Shown here: positions 13,001 to 25,614 of the stretch, in pieces
How the letters are laid out: each line of letters opens with the position of its first letter
How positions within the stretch are numbered: position 1 is the first letter of the stretch
NCBI RefSeq assembly: GCF_000003815.2
Contig: NC_049989.1
Coordinates: 12,839,549-12,903,548, forward strand
Source: Branchiostoma floridae
Lineage: Eukaryota; Chordata; Leptocardii; Amphioxiformes; Branchiostomatidae
Length of the DNA stretch: 64,000 bases
Reading direction: 5' to 3'
The notes under the pieces: generated by a model
The model's database searches: none
The model's input: the letters and a program-made list of their open reading frames with translations, nothing else
Told to the model about the DNA's origin: nothing
Position numbers and translations under genes: made by a program

Positions 13001-16000
13001 AAATCGGCGAAAATAACAAAACAGTGCCGCAGTAAACGAACCCCGCAGTGCCACACCTGTGCCCCGAGTGCAGTGAGATACCCCCCTTTAACGGACACGC
13101 TTCGATCTTATTTCCGAACCGGTCCTCGGCCGAGATGTTTGCGGAAACTACAAATAAAAGTGTTCATTAAGAAATATACTAGTACAGAAAAAAAATTCCT
13201 CCTCCATGTGTCAGTGACGCCAGATACCCAATGACTAGCGATACTCCTTAGCCGGCTGTACGTATTCTTCTTAGCTAGCTTCAAAACTATCTTATACCAC
13301 TGGTAAATCTGCCTGGAGATTAAAGGAAAGTGTCCTGAAAAATTCCCCGATATGAGCATTCCAAGCTTTGCTATGAAATAGAACTTGACAGGATCGCCAA
13401 AGGGCTGTAATAATCACATCCCCATCTCTCACGGGTCCAATTTTATCCGCCCCTGTTGTATAATTGGTGTACAATGATGTTGTCACGCTCTATAGTGTAA
13501 AAATACAACTCAACTGGGACGGTAACCTGTACAGTATTCTGATTTTGATTGATTGGATTTTCCTACGCTAACAAGATCTTTAAGGCATAGATTAAAGGCA
13601 TCCTAAGCAATATTACAGCATTAAAAGTGGAAATATTTTGGATAAGGCAATCTGTATTGTATTGACATCTACTGCACTGTATTCCACATTTACATCATTA
13701 TTTCATACTTTGAGCGGGTTAAAAACGGCCCAGAGACAAGTAGTACGAGGATATTCCTCATTACTCAGGAACCCCAAAAAATTAGGCCTCCAGGAATCCT
13801 CGTGCGACTTGCTTCTGCGCCGTTTTTAACAGCTCAATTTATGAAATAATGATGTAAATGTGCTAAAACAGTGCATGAGATGTCAGTATCCTACAGAATG
13901 CCTTATTTAGAATATTTCTACTTTCAACGATATGATATTACTTAATCTTGCCTTTAAAGTCTTCTGTTAGGGAACCATATAAAAAAAGAAAAAAAAAACA
14001 GCCCTCTTCTTCCATCGAAAATACAGAATATTTTTCCTGTAGCCTTTTTTTGGCAAGATATTCGCACGCAATAAGTACTATACCATTAGGCGCACCCTAA
14101 AGCATAATGTGAGAGTAAAAAAAATCCCAAATCATCGACATTATTGCGATAATAACGTTTGGGGAAACTTTCTGGCATACCACGAAATTTCTGTTTAGTT
14201 TCGTTTTGTGCAATTCAGTGAAATGGATATATTTTTATGCCATTTTAAGGAAGGTTAAACCACATTTATCAATTATATGAACACAGACAGCTTTCTGCAT
14301 TAATAGAGTTACCACCATACAGTTACCAATTTTTGACAGAAGAAGGGAAAGACAAAAAAGAAGAACACACCAGCTAAAACAATATATTTTCGCTATGGGG
14401 GGAAACGTTAAAATGTAAAAAAGAATGAACAACATATGAGTTGTTCCAGATTTTCAGGGAAAATTATATCTCAAGAATAATCGCCAATCTTAGATATCAA
14501 TATAGAGATTTTCTACCCTTTATATCGCTTTAATTGATATCGCTTGAATATCCGTTAATAAACCTTTCAAATACCTGACTTAATAAACAGCTTGGGAAGA
14601 TAAGACAATGACCGTGGGTTTTCAATCATATCTCATACCGTCAGTTATGACTATGATCAGGAAACTTAACAATCGTAAAAGACAGCTGAAGAAATAGATA
14701 AGACCATACAATGTGTCCCTGAGACAATGGCGAAAATACGGTCCGGCTAGCAATGTCGTAAATGCTTAGATTTAAACACAAAGACAAACCACATAAAGAT
14801 ACTGTAATCTTTATACTGAGGCACATAGATAACATTAAGAATTTAAGGTCTCTATAACTACTAAAGTACAACTTGGTACGCTAAATGCTGCCACTCTTAA
14901 GGCCATATTACTTTGATTATAAGGATAACATGCGTGCGCATCAATTTTCGTCCGTTTCCAAAACAAATGCCCATACTATAGGTCATAAATCATACAAAGC
15001 TCCTACAAAATGAGTCATTCTGTGCGAAATGGCCCCAAATCGGAAAATGGATACTCGTCGTATAATGTCAAAATCAACTCCTAAGTCATAGAAGAAGATG
15101 TGAAAGAACAACAAAATGAAGAATATATTGTTCTGTTTACCATGTTGTCATTTGTCCATCCTTCCTGAATACTTAGATTTCAAAGAGATGGCAACCGTTT
15201 TTGAGAAACCTTTTTCGCCACTCACTCTCATCACTTTCCAGGGAATATTTAATTAATATAATCAAACTCAAATGCGTGTATATCAAGTCCGTATGAGGTC
15301 CACATTATTAATACGCAGTCGTACTCAAAATACGCAACGCATGCATACGCATCTCAACAGTTTCGTATAAGTTTCCTTTACGCGCACGGAGCAGTACTGT
15401 GCGCATGCCTGCGTAACTAAAGCTGGCACAAAATTAACGATTGAGATGCGTCTGAGGTGCGTATTGCACGTACGAAAAAATACAATACGGACCACTTACG
15501 GGCTTCATACACAAGCTCGTGTCACTGCACCCTTAGCTGGAGACATTGACATGCGTAGACGCGCCGTATAACTGTCCATATTATGGCCTTATGGATCGTC
15601 TTGGCCTTTAAAGAGACGTGAGAGACATATTGAGAGAACGTCTTAGACGTGAGTGTCCTTAATCTTCGGGGATGTACAGACAGGCGGAACAGATGGCGTC
15701 AGGGCGTCCGTGCCGTGTACCAAATCGTCTGTAGCGAGATAACGATGGAGATCTAGACATGGTAGGGTTGTGCTGATGGATGTACATAGATCTAGCGCGC
15801 GGCGCGCACTGCGAATATCATTAGAGGGAATTCATCATCAGAAAATAGTCGTGCTACAAGATGAGCTAGCAGTCTTCTGTGCGGGAAGCTTGGTTAATGT
15901 TTCGGTTACGATTGGAAAAAAGGGGCCCAGTCGGGCAGGTCACGAGCGTGACCTCTGCGTTGCACCATGGGACACCTTGCGGCTACCGGGCTATACTTGG

Positions 16001-19000
16001 GTCCGGCCGGGTCCCGAATTTTTAACTCGGATTTAAAATCAACCCGGGGCCTACCCGTGAGAATACGGAGAGGTACCCGGCAGTCTAACGGCACAATGGC
16101 ACAAATTTGGAAACCTAAACAGCCCCTGAACTGTTCGGCATGACTTATTTTTCCAATTGTGACCTAAGCCTTACCATACTTCCAGTGGCGATAAAAAGTA
16201 TACTCAATCTTAGCGAATTTCCGCATACCTCTAAGACAGCACAGCTTATCAATAAACTGTTACGACACTTCTTCTGCAGTTTGGAGATAAGGATTTAACA
16301 CTTTGTGGTTTAGGGAGAATATTGAGCGGGGTTTTTAGTATAGTACAACAGGCACTTTTACTAGCACGATGTCGTAAAGGGGCCCTCGCGGTGGTAAAAT
16401 GCACAATATTCACAACAGCCCTCTGGAGAAATCCTGTAAAAGGTTTTGGTGGAATTAGAATAGATACACACCCACGCCTAGCTATGGCTTCGTTAGACAC
16501 GATATGTTCCAGTTTATAACATGCCAACTCCGATCAACATATGCGTTTATTGTGTATTCGAGATGAACGTCGTGTTGGCTAAATGTTTTGCTTAGAACCA
16601 AGAGGTACTGGGTTCTAATCACTTAACATTCCACCGATGTTGAGCCCTTGGGAACTTAACACAACTTTTCTCACTCAACTCCGGTTTAAAAATTGGTACA
16701 TGACTTCATGACTACATGCACCAGGTGCAGAGAGACAACCTACAGAAATACCTACCCCCCCCCCCCCTTGCCACAGACTGCAAGATGCAGAAGAGTCTGA
16801 AGTAGTTCAAGGGAGGGAGTTCCTCAGAGATAGTGACAGTACCCTGCCATGAGTGAGTGAGAGAGACGTGACTTCAATTGAATTGTGGAAGGGTTGAGCT
16901 CCGCCTTTCAATACCTTACCCTAGACACAGTGGATAACAACCCACTACCTTTACCGCCTCAAAAGCCTATGGGACTACCGTTACCTTAGACCTTTTAACG
17001 ATGAGATCACCTAAGATGATTTCGCTACGTGTAAGTCTATATCCCATAGTGAAGCTACTTTGCCTTTGTTTGGTTTAAAGTTAGAGAGGTTAAGGGGGGT
17101 ACTTTACCTGTGGGATTGCTCAGACTTGTAGGAGCCTTACTACGAGTCGAAGTCCTCAGGCGGCCATTCTCCTAGGATTACGAAGGCTCCATTACGACTC
17201 AAATGGGCAGTTCAAAGAGATTGTTTCGTTCAGAAGTCTGGCAAGAAGACAAGCTTTTAGGTATCCCTTTAGGACACCATGCAGATGTTTTAAAGTTATC
17301 TTTCAGTTGCTGGTCCATTCTCCAAATGCACATAGCCTCGCTCGCGGCCTATATATAGTCAAACCTGCCCAAGACGACCACTCGGGGGACCGGGCAACCG
17401 CGGTAAATTTGGTCAAGTGGTCGGTTAGAAGAGTATCGACCGACAACATGCCCGGTGCATAGTTTAAATGGTTTCCGTTGTGTTTAATGGCAAATATCAA
17501 ACACACGCACGTGCATCCGCCGCCATCTTATTTTGAACATAACATCGTGATGAAATAATAATCGTATAATCGTAATCCGACGCAAACTGGTCGAATTCGG
17601 CACAAAATCGCGCTAGTCATCATCGAAAATCGATGACACCTCAAGATTTGAAAATGACGCGGTCGTTATGGGCAGGGAACTGGTCCCAATGTTTGGCGGC
17701 CGCGTTGGCCAGGTGGTCGTTTTGAAGAGGTCGATTAATGCTTATGTCAATGGGAAAAAAATGGGACCAAGAAAAACCGGTCGCAATGGCCAGGTGGTCG
17801 CAAAGAACAGGTGGTCGCTTGGGCATGGTTTGACTGTAATGTGATATACCTTTGGGATGCTCTGATAAACCGGGATGAGGTTTCCGCTTTTGTGGGCGTG
17901 GCCTCTAACCAGCTGTCAGCCAATCAGAGCATCAGCTTTACCTGACGAAAACATCATTTAGGACATTCTCTTATTGGCTTGCAGCTAGCTAGAGGCCACG
18001 CCCACAAAAGTAGAAACCTCAATCCGGCTAGCACTTGTAAATATATATATACCATGCTGATCTATGTGCCACTGCAAGGTGTACAACAATAGCTTACTTA
18101 TAACTCAAAACATCACCGACATCGGGTTCTCAGTTATTATTGCAGGGTAATTAGATAATCAGCACCAAGGACAGTTCTGACATGTCAACAGCAATCCTAT
18201 GCATTTTTTTAGTTCTCCACACTTTGCTTCAAAGTTACAAAGTTCTTTGTACACAAACAAGTGTTTTATTCAACCAACGTTTCAGTGACTGCTTGGCATC
18301 TTCCTAGGGGCAGTTCCGACTGGTTCTGTCGCGCACTGCAGCTAGGTTTCGCTGCAAACAGATGCAGTCCCAAATGTTTTACGTTGTAATATTTTGCAAT
18401 AATGTGATTATTGACGTTGGCATGGATTCCCAAAGAGTAAATCAAATTTATAGTGAGTTGATGAAATATTTACGATTGTCCATTACGATACTAGAATCTA
18501 GACATATTGTAAATATACCCGAATTGTTGGATTTCTCTTCTTGTGCAATGTTGACGTGCAATATTTTAAAGTGCAATATCAGCAATCCTCAATAACTTTA
18601 TTATGTTTTTAATCCTATTGTAACAACAGAATGTCTCACTTTTATAACATGTTGTAGTGCGGACGATAATTGTTAAACGTTCACCGCAATTCAGTCTTAG
18701 GACTGGAAGTGTGATGTTTTTGTATGTGACCTTTATGTCAAATAAACCATTCATAAAACGCAGAGTACTTACACTTGGATGTATACAAAGAACTTGATTA
18801 CCAATAACTTACCAACCTGATTTAATTGTTCATGGGTTCCTGCGTTTTTTTAATGACATGTTAATACGTACTTGAGCCTTTGTCTTGTCCCGATCCTCCT
18901 TACCTTGTCTTGTTTCGTCTTGTCTTGTCTTGTCTCGTCACATCTTCACCCCTACTTTCCCCAGACAGTCCTGGCCTCGCTGCCTGCATCGGTAGGTACT

Positions 19001-22000
19001 CCTTCCCTTCCATTCCTTCGTCTTTCCCTCTTGTCAAAACATGCATGTGTTGTCAAACTTGTCTCGATTTTCAACTTTCTAGATGGAGAAGAAATATCGT
19101 ATCCTACAAGCAGAAGACTTTACCTCTTCCACAGAACGGAGTGCCTAATAAAAGGCTTTTAAATCCAATTACTATGACACAGAGTAATTCAACCGACCGC
19201 TTTGAAAAGGTGGTATCTCACTGCACTTGTGGCACCGGTGCAGCACTGCGGGGTTCGAAAGATACCCGACGAATTTCAGAGATAAAGAACGGATTTTCTG
19301 ACGTTTTGTGTATTTTGTTGTCTTCTAAGTCATACTTTTGCGTATTACGCAATGTCTAAATCATGCAAAAATACGGTAAAAATAAAACAACAGTGCCGTA
19401 CCGGTGCCACAAGTGCAGTGAGATACCTAGGAGGGAAGTCTGTGGTGAAAGATTCGAGTGGAGAAGAATCGCGGCCACTTCAAGCCACAAGACAGAAGCC
19501 TCTGCTTTGAGAAAAGAAATGCTGATGGAAAGCCGAAAGTGGATCAAATTATACATGACTTGGATATAACCAAAGTTTGGGTTTTCCAACCGGCTGAGCT
19601 CATAAATTCAACAACAGGTCGATCTCCTCCACCGACTTAGAAATTCATCTCTCCAAGATCCCGTTTATTCTGCCTTTAAGCTTATTCACTTACCCCTACC
19701 TGCAATTCTCACCTTTCTGTATCTTCACAGTGCACAAGCTTAAGAACATCTTAGCTTGCAATCTCATGTTTACCTATTTTGAAAAGAGAAAGGCTTACAT
19801 AATGTGAAATGCAGAATGTTTGTTTTGAATTTCATCACTGAGATGGTATATCGAAAATCTTATGTCCCTTGCCAGCAATCGACCCAAACAAAAAACGGCA
19901 AGAGACGGCAGGTTTTTGTCAGGGTCGGTTCGGTAACCGCAAACATAACATTTTCCCTAGGCCTTACAATTTGCGGAAGATCAGACATATTGATCAGAAC
20001 TTTAGACAGTTCACTTGCCCCGTTAACCTCATTTTTTCACAGTTATGTCCTCCAAACTTACAAAGGATTGATTTGCAGTCCAATGATCAATTGGCGTCCG
20101 CTCTAGGGGCAGACGTCTGTCAGTAAAAACTGGGGCATCTTTGAGCCAAGACGAATAAGGTGGATAAGCGAAAAATGTCAGTAGACTGTGTCAAAAATTG
20201 GACTAAAATCGCGTTTTGTTTTGTTTATTTGAATTTTGCACGATGTGAAAGGTAGGGAAAAGCAGGTGCATGTGCTCTGGCCCCGATTGCATCCGTTTCA
20301 AAAGAGGATGTAACCCCGGCCGGGCTCCGAAGCTAAGCCAAAGATTCCCCCCGGTGGACTGCCGAAAACGGGCTGGGGGTGGCACTCCTTCGGTATACCC
20401 CACGGGTAGGTTACCGGGTCTACTTGTCACCGGGTCCTGGGTCAAATTTGACTTAAAATGAACCCGGGACCCGGCCGTGGTCAAAGTTATCCTGGTAACG
20501 ACAGGGTATCCCACAGGGGATCACGTCCGACAGTGAAAAACAGCCCGTGAACTGCCCGGCATGTCCCCTTTGTCCCATTGACACCGTAACCACATTACAA
20601 GTTACCCTCCCACACGTAAAAGCGTCTTACTTCTTTCCTAAACTATCGTCTTGATGTCACCCAACAGGCCCGGCCACGTGGCCCAACAACTATCCCAACT
20701 GGTGCAACGGACAGAAGCAGTCACCCATCGACGTCCAGTCCAAATCAGCCGTGCAGAAGTCCTTCCCGGCTCTGAACTTCAAAGGCTTCGACACACCTCC
20801 AGCGGACGCACAGATGCGCATCAAAAACAACGGACATGCCAGTAAGTACTAGTAGTAGTTTAGTAGTTAAGGAGTAGTTTAGTATTAATTTAGTATTAGA
20901 AGCAGTTCAGTAGCAGTTTAGTAGTAGTACATGTAGTTTAGTATTAATAGCCGTTTAGTGGTAGTTTTGCAGTAGTAGTTTAGTAGCAGTAATTTAGAAA
21001 CAGTTCAATAGTATCGTCAAAGAGGTTCATCAGTAGTAGTAAAATAGTAACGTTAGTAGTTAGTAGAATTAGTTTAGCAGTAGTAGTTCAGTTTTAGTGG
21101 TAGTTTAGTAGTAGTAGTTTAGTAGTAGTTAAAAGTATCGTAGAAGAGATTCGCCAGTAGTACTTTAATAGTAATAGTTAATAGAATTAGTTCAGCAGTA
21201 GCAGGTCAGTTTTAGTTTAGTAATAATTTAGTTGTAGGAGTTTAGTAGTAGTCGTTCAGTTGTAGTTTAGAAGTAGTTACGTAGTAGTAGTTTAGTAGTA
21301 GTAGTTCAGTTCTGGTTTTGTATTTTAGTAGTACTAGTTTTAACTATATCTTTAAGCCGAGAGAGTCTAGTCTTCCAGGGCTCCTACAAACCTCTATACA
21401 AACGTACACAGGTACTACTACGCACAGATAAAAACAAATTATATAAATTGATATAAATTTCACATCCAAAGTCAAAATCATAAGTCATGATTTTATTTTT
21501 TTGTCATGCGCTCACAGTACAAGTGGATCTACTGTCCAAGACTGGCAAGACGGACAACTACCAGATATCCGGCGGAGGACTACCAGGCACTTACAATGTG
21601 CTGCAGTTCCACTTCCATTGGGGGTCGGAGCACACCGTCAACGGAAAACGTTACGACGCCGAGGTACTTCTTTCTTTGCCAAAGCCTTCCTTTTCCCGAT
21701 ATTCTTTATGAGTATTGCACATTCAAATACATCACCTTAAAAAAAATTAATTGAATGATTCAGAAGTACATATTCTTTTTCTGCAAACCAAATTATTCAT
21801 CATGTACTTATTAATAACTTTCAGTTATTATATTTTACAGGAATGTTCAACACAGTATTCACACGTTGTTCTCGTCGTTGAAACATTTCTATGCCACTAA
21901 TTTTTTGCTTGGTGCACACGGAATATTATATAACATAAAGGTTATACATGTGAACGTCTTGAATAGTAATGCATGTATTCCGCTAGCTCTAAAGCTGTGA

Positions 22001-25000
22001 GTCAGGCTTTGTAGCGCTGTTTTCAAGGCATTGGGTACAAGATGCTTTCTTTAGTTTTGAAGACTTCTTGGAGTGTCGGCGTTTATTACTTTTTCCCCTA
22101 TCGGGGAAGATGTATTGCTTTGCTGGTGTCTTCGTCTTCTGTTATTAGCCAATCAGAGCTTAGAACTGCAGTGAACCAATCATTGATAATCTAGACCTGG
22201 GTTAGGATATTGACTGTTATTATGAATATGCACAATTTTTGTTTACTCACGATTTTCAACAAGGGCTAAGTTCTCTATTGAACCTAACCCAAGTTGAAAT
22301 CACAAAGCAGCCCCCCTCCTCCCAAAAATAATAATAAACGCCAGTGCTCAAAGATGTCTCGTGGCTACACATTACTGTTTATATTATATGTAGCAACAAT
22401 TGGTGGCTGGTTAAATGGAATGTCAAACTAACCATGACTTGTTCAAGGCTGACAGAGAAGCGCATCTTGGCACATGTTCTAACCTGACATCGCCTTTCCG
22501 TTGTTCTCTGAATGCTGCCGTCTTATAGATGCATGTGGTGACTTGGAACTCCAAGTACCCTACAGCTAGCGCCGCTTCAACGGTTACTCCTGACGGGTTT
22601 GCTGTGTTGAGCGTGCTCTTAGAGGTATGGTATCAGATACTCGCTTATTCGGCGCACTTTGTGAGCATCCTCCTACGCAGGGACATCCAACAGCGAAACC
22701 GCCTGTCTGGATGTACCCTGCTATCTCAACAGTCACTCTTAGTTCCTGTGGACGTCTCCCCAAACCAGCTGTCAGCCAATCAGAGAATAGGCCTTTCAGT
22801 TTTCAAAAGGGGTCTCGCATATATAAGGGTAAGCTCGTTAATATCTATAAGCCGAGCGGTCAGGAACTAAGGGTGACGGTTGAGAAAGCAATTGCAAGGT
22901 ACATCCAGACAGGTGGTTTCGCCGTTGGATGTCCCTGCATAGGAGGATGGATGCGAGCGATGGCTGTGTTCCGGCGCTGCCTAACATGAGGGGGGTTCAC
23001 ACTAAATCTTGCATACATATTCGAGTCTGTATGAGGTCCAGTTCTTAACCTCTACCAGAGACTAAGGTTTCCATACGGACCTCATCATACGGACTTGAAT
23101 ATATATATGTACGAGTGAACCCACCTATAGGTTCTATAATATAAGGCCACATTTATTTGAATATATGGGTGGCATCCATGCGCGTATCAATTTTTGGCAG
23201 TTTCCCAAAAAATGTTTTCAACCATACTGCAAATCGTACAAAGCAGATCGTGCAAAATGAGTGAATATATGCCGTAGATTGCCAAAAAAAATCCCCAAAC
23301 GGCTACTAATGACAGTAATGTCTTAAAATACAAAGTAAGTTCCAAAGCAAAAAATTCTACTGTTCTTTGTTCAACCTTCCTGACCACTTTGGGAAGGCAA
23401 CTTCTTTATGGCCAAATTTTTGGGGGGGTTCACAAAGGATGTCATCCATATAATCAACTCAACATGGCCTTATAGTGAAGCTCTAACAAAATGCAGTTAC
23501 TGAAGAGGTTGCGATTTAACGTTAAGGAGACCAAAGGAAATCAAAGTTTGTAAGAATGACAACGAAGCATAGACCACGATGTTGGACAGAAAATACGGAC
23601 GAGGCCATTTGAGAGTGACAAAAAAAACCTCATAATCACCATGACCTTGTACCTTCCTGGTCTGCCCTTAACGACTAAACGTTAACGAACCAGCACTTGT
23701 TGAGACAACACTTCAGATGCACATGGTAACGTGGAACACTAAGTACAGAGATGTGTACGAGGCCAGAGACAACAACGGCCTGGCCACCTTCAGCGTACCA
23801 ATCGCGGTAGGTTGTTGTAAAGATTCCGAAGATGGTACCCCCCCCCCCTGTAATGTATTTAAATTCGCCGGGATTTAATTTCGCGGTAGCGGGAAAAATG
23901 AATTTTTGCGGTGGTCTTAAGTGGGCGGTAGCACCATGCACTGAAGCATCTTACTGCCATGGACAAATGTTCGCGGTTGTTTTAAATTCGCGTTGAAGCG
24001 ACCACCGCGAAAACCGCGAACATTAAACCACCACGAAATCACTTTCGAAGGGGCTTTACGAGCAACCTGGAAGAACGTGGAGGTATCAATTATAAGTGAT
24101 TTTGAATCCCATGGATTTTGAAGCACGCAGAGACGCCGTAGAACTTAACGTGCAGGCAACACTTTGTGTGCCGTACGTTGACGTATTCCCTCCCTGCTCT
24201 TGCCAGTCTTTCCCCCACGTTTTCAAAAATACGTGGCGGACGTGGCCTCGAAAAAAACGTACGGACAAATTGCACGTTTACGTTGTGCCATTGGCTTTAG
24301 AGACCTTCGTGTGCGGACCAACGCTAACAAGGCTGGATTCCAGGCTATGGCATCACCAATTCATTTACCATGGAAGTTGCTCGTACAGCCCCATTGGGTC
24401 ATTTTGGCGACGTCCCTGGGACAAAGCCGATTTAGTGCAATGATGAAGTTGAACGCCTTTTGTTGAAAATTCCTTCTCCGAATTTTTTTCGGCATCCGAA
24501 ATCGGTTTAAATTTCTTTAGTAAATTCAATGATATAATTTGTACATAGCAGTCAATTGAAGACTTTGCTACCTGGGTGCATCGAACTATTGAGTCATTCT
24601 TTATGTTTTGGATGCAACTTTTTATTTTATTTTATGAAATAAAATAATTGTCATCCTTCCGTATAGGCCACTTCGCAGACGGCAAACCCCGGGATGCAGA
24701 ACATCGTGTCACAACTTTCTAATGTTGCAAACAAAGGTTTGTTTTCCTTTGCGTCTTTGATCTTATCTGGGACACTTAATCAGTAAATGTAACTTCTATT
24801 CTTTTAACTCAGAAGTGACTTAAAGCGCATTGACAGTTCCGTTTTAACGTTATTCTAAACTGTTGAAAATGCGTTGAAAATTTTGACATGTGCCACATAA
24901 ACGTTCTGTTTAATACGTAAGTGCCGTATGATATATTACAGTTTTTTTCACAACTATATTTTCCAGGTATGAACTACACGTACCCGACGTCTTTCTCCGT

Positions 25001-25578
25001 CAACTCGCTGTTCCCGGCGGACAAGGCGAACTACTGGCGCTACATGGGGAGTCTGACCACACCCAAGTGCAACGAAGTCGTCGTCTGGACCATCTTCAAA
25101 ACTTCCCTCAAGATTTCTCAGGACCAGGTGAAATAATATACCATTTTGCTCGCTCCTGAGGCGTCGCCAAAAACTTAACGATAATGCCCTGAGCAGTAGA
25201 AAACATGAAACGGTAAAGAGAAAACCGGGAAAAGGAGAACAAACGCCCAAGGCATGTAGGTAACTAAACCAAACAAGTCAAACAAAAGAATTGAACTGTA
25301 TTTTCAGTGATCTTTTAGTTGTATGTTTCGACCATCGGCGGATTGGAACATTTTTTCCGAATATTTTGTATTGTCATTTTTATAGCACAGTGAGGAGTCA
25401 TAATCTGTATAAGACTGACTAAGTAGTAGAAGAAGCACTAATGATAGTAGTAACTGCAGTAGTAGTAGTGGTAGCAGTATTAGTAACGTAGTAGTAGTAG
25501 TAGTAATAGTAGTAGAAGTAGCAGCAGCAGTAGTAATAATAGAAGAAGTAGTAGTAGTAACAGTCAGCAGCAGTAGTG

Positions 25579-25614
<36 letters not shown>

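Larger units (their letters stand above)
4087..20667. other. Long carbonic anhydrase intron
   Basis: Between two exons whose codons join perfectly. Apart from the repeats listed separately, long stretches (for example 9740-10460, 10700-12840, 13090-14030, 18030-18880) show no exon-like frame or recognised element. 14899-15200 begins like the GGCCATGTTGA fold-back family but has no right end; 11790-11885 resembles the inner arm of the 38739-39771 element. Confidence 0.7.

Noticed and set aside
19804-20126. 100- and 85-codon overlapping plus-strand frames
   Set aside because: No splice-supported context or homology; overlapping frames in AT-rich intron.
22529-22870. 113-codon frame reading through exon 4a into following sequence
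   Set aside because: The exon ends at a good donor (22624); the remainder lies in the fold-back MITE.
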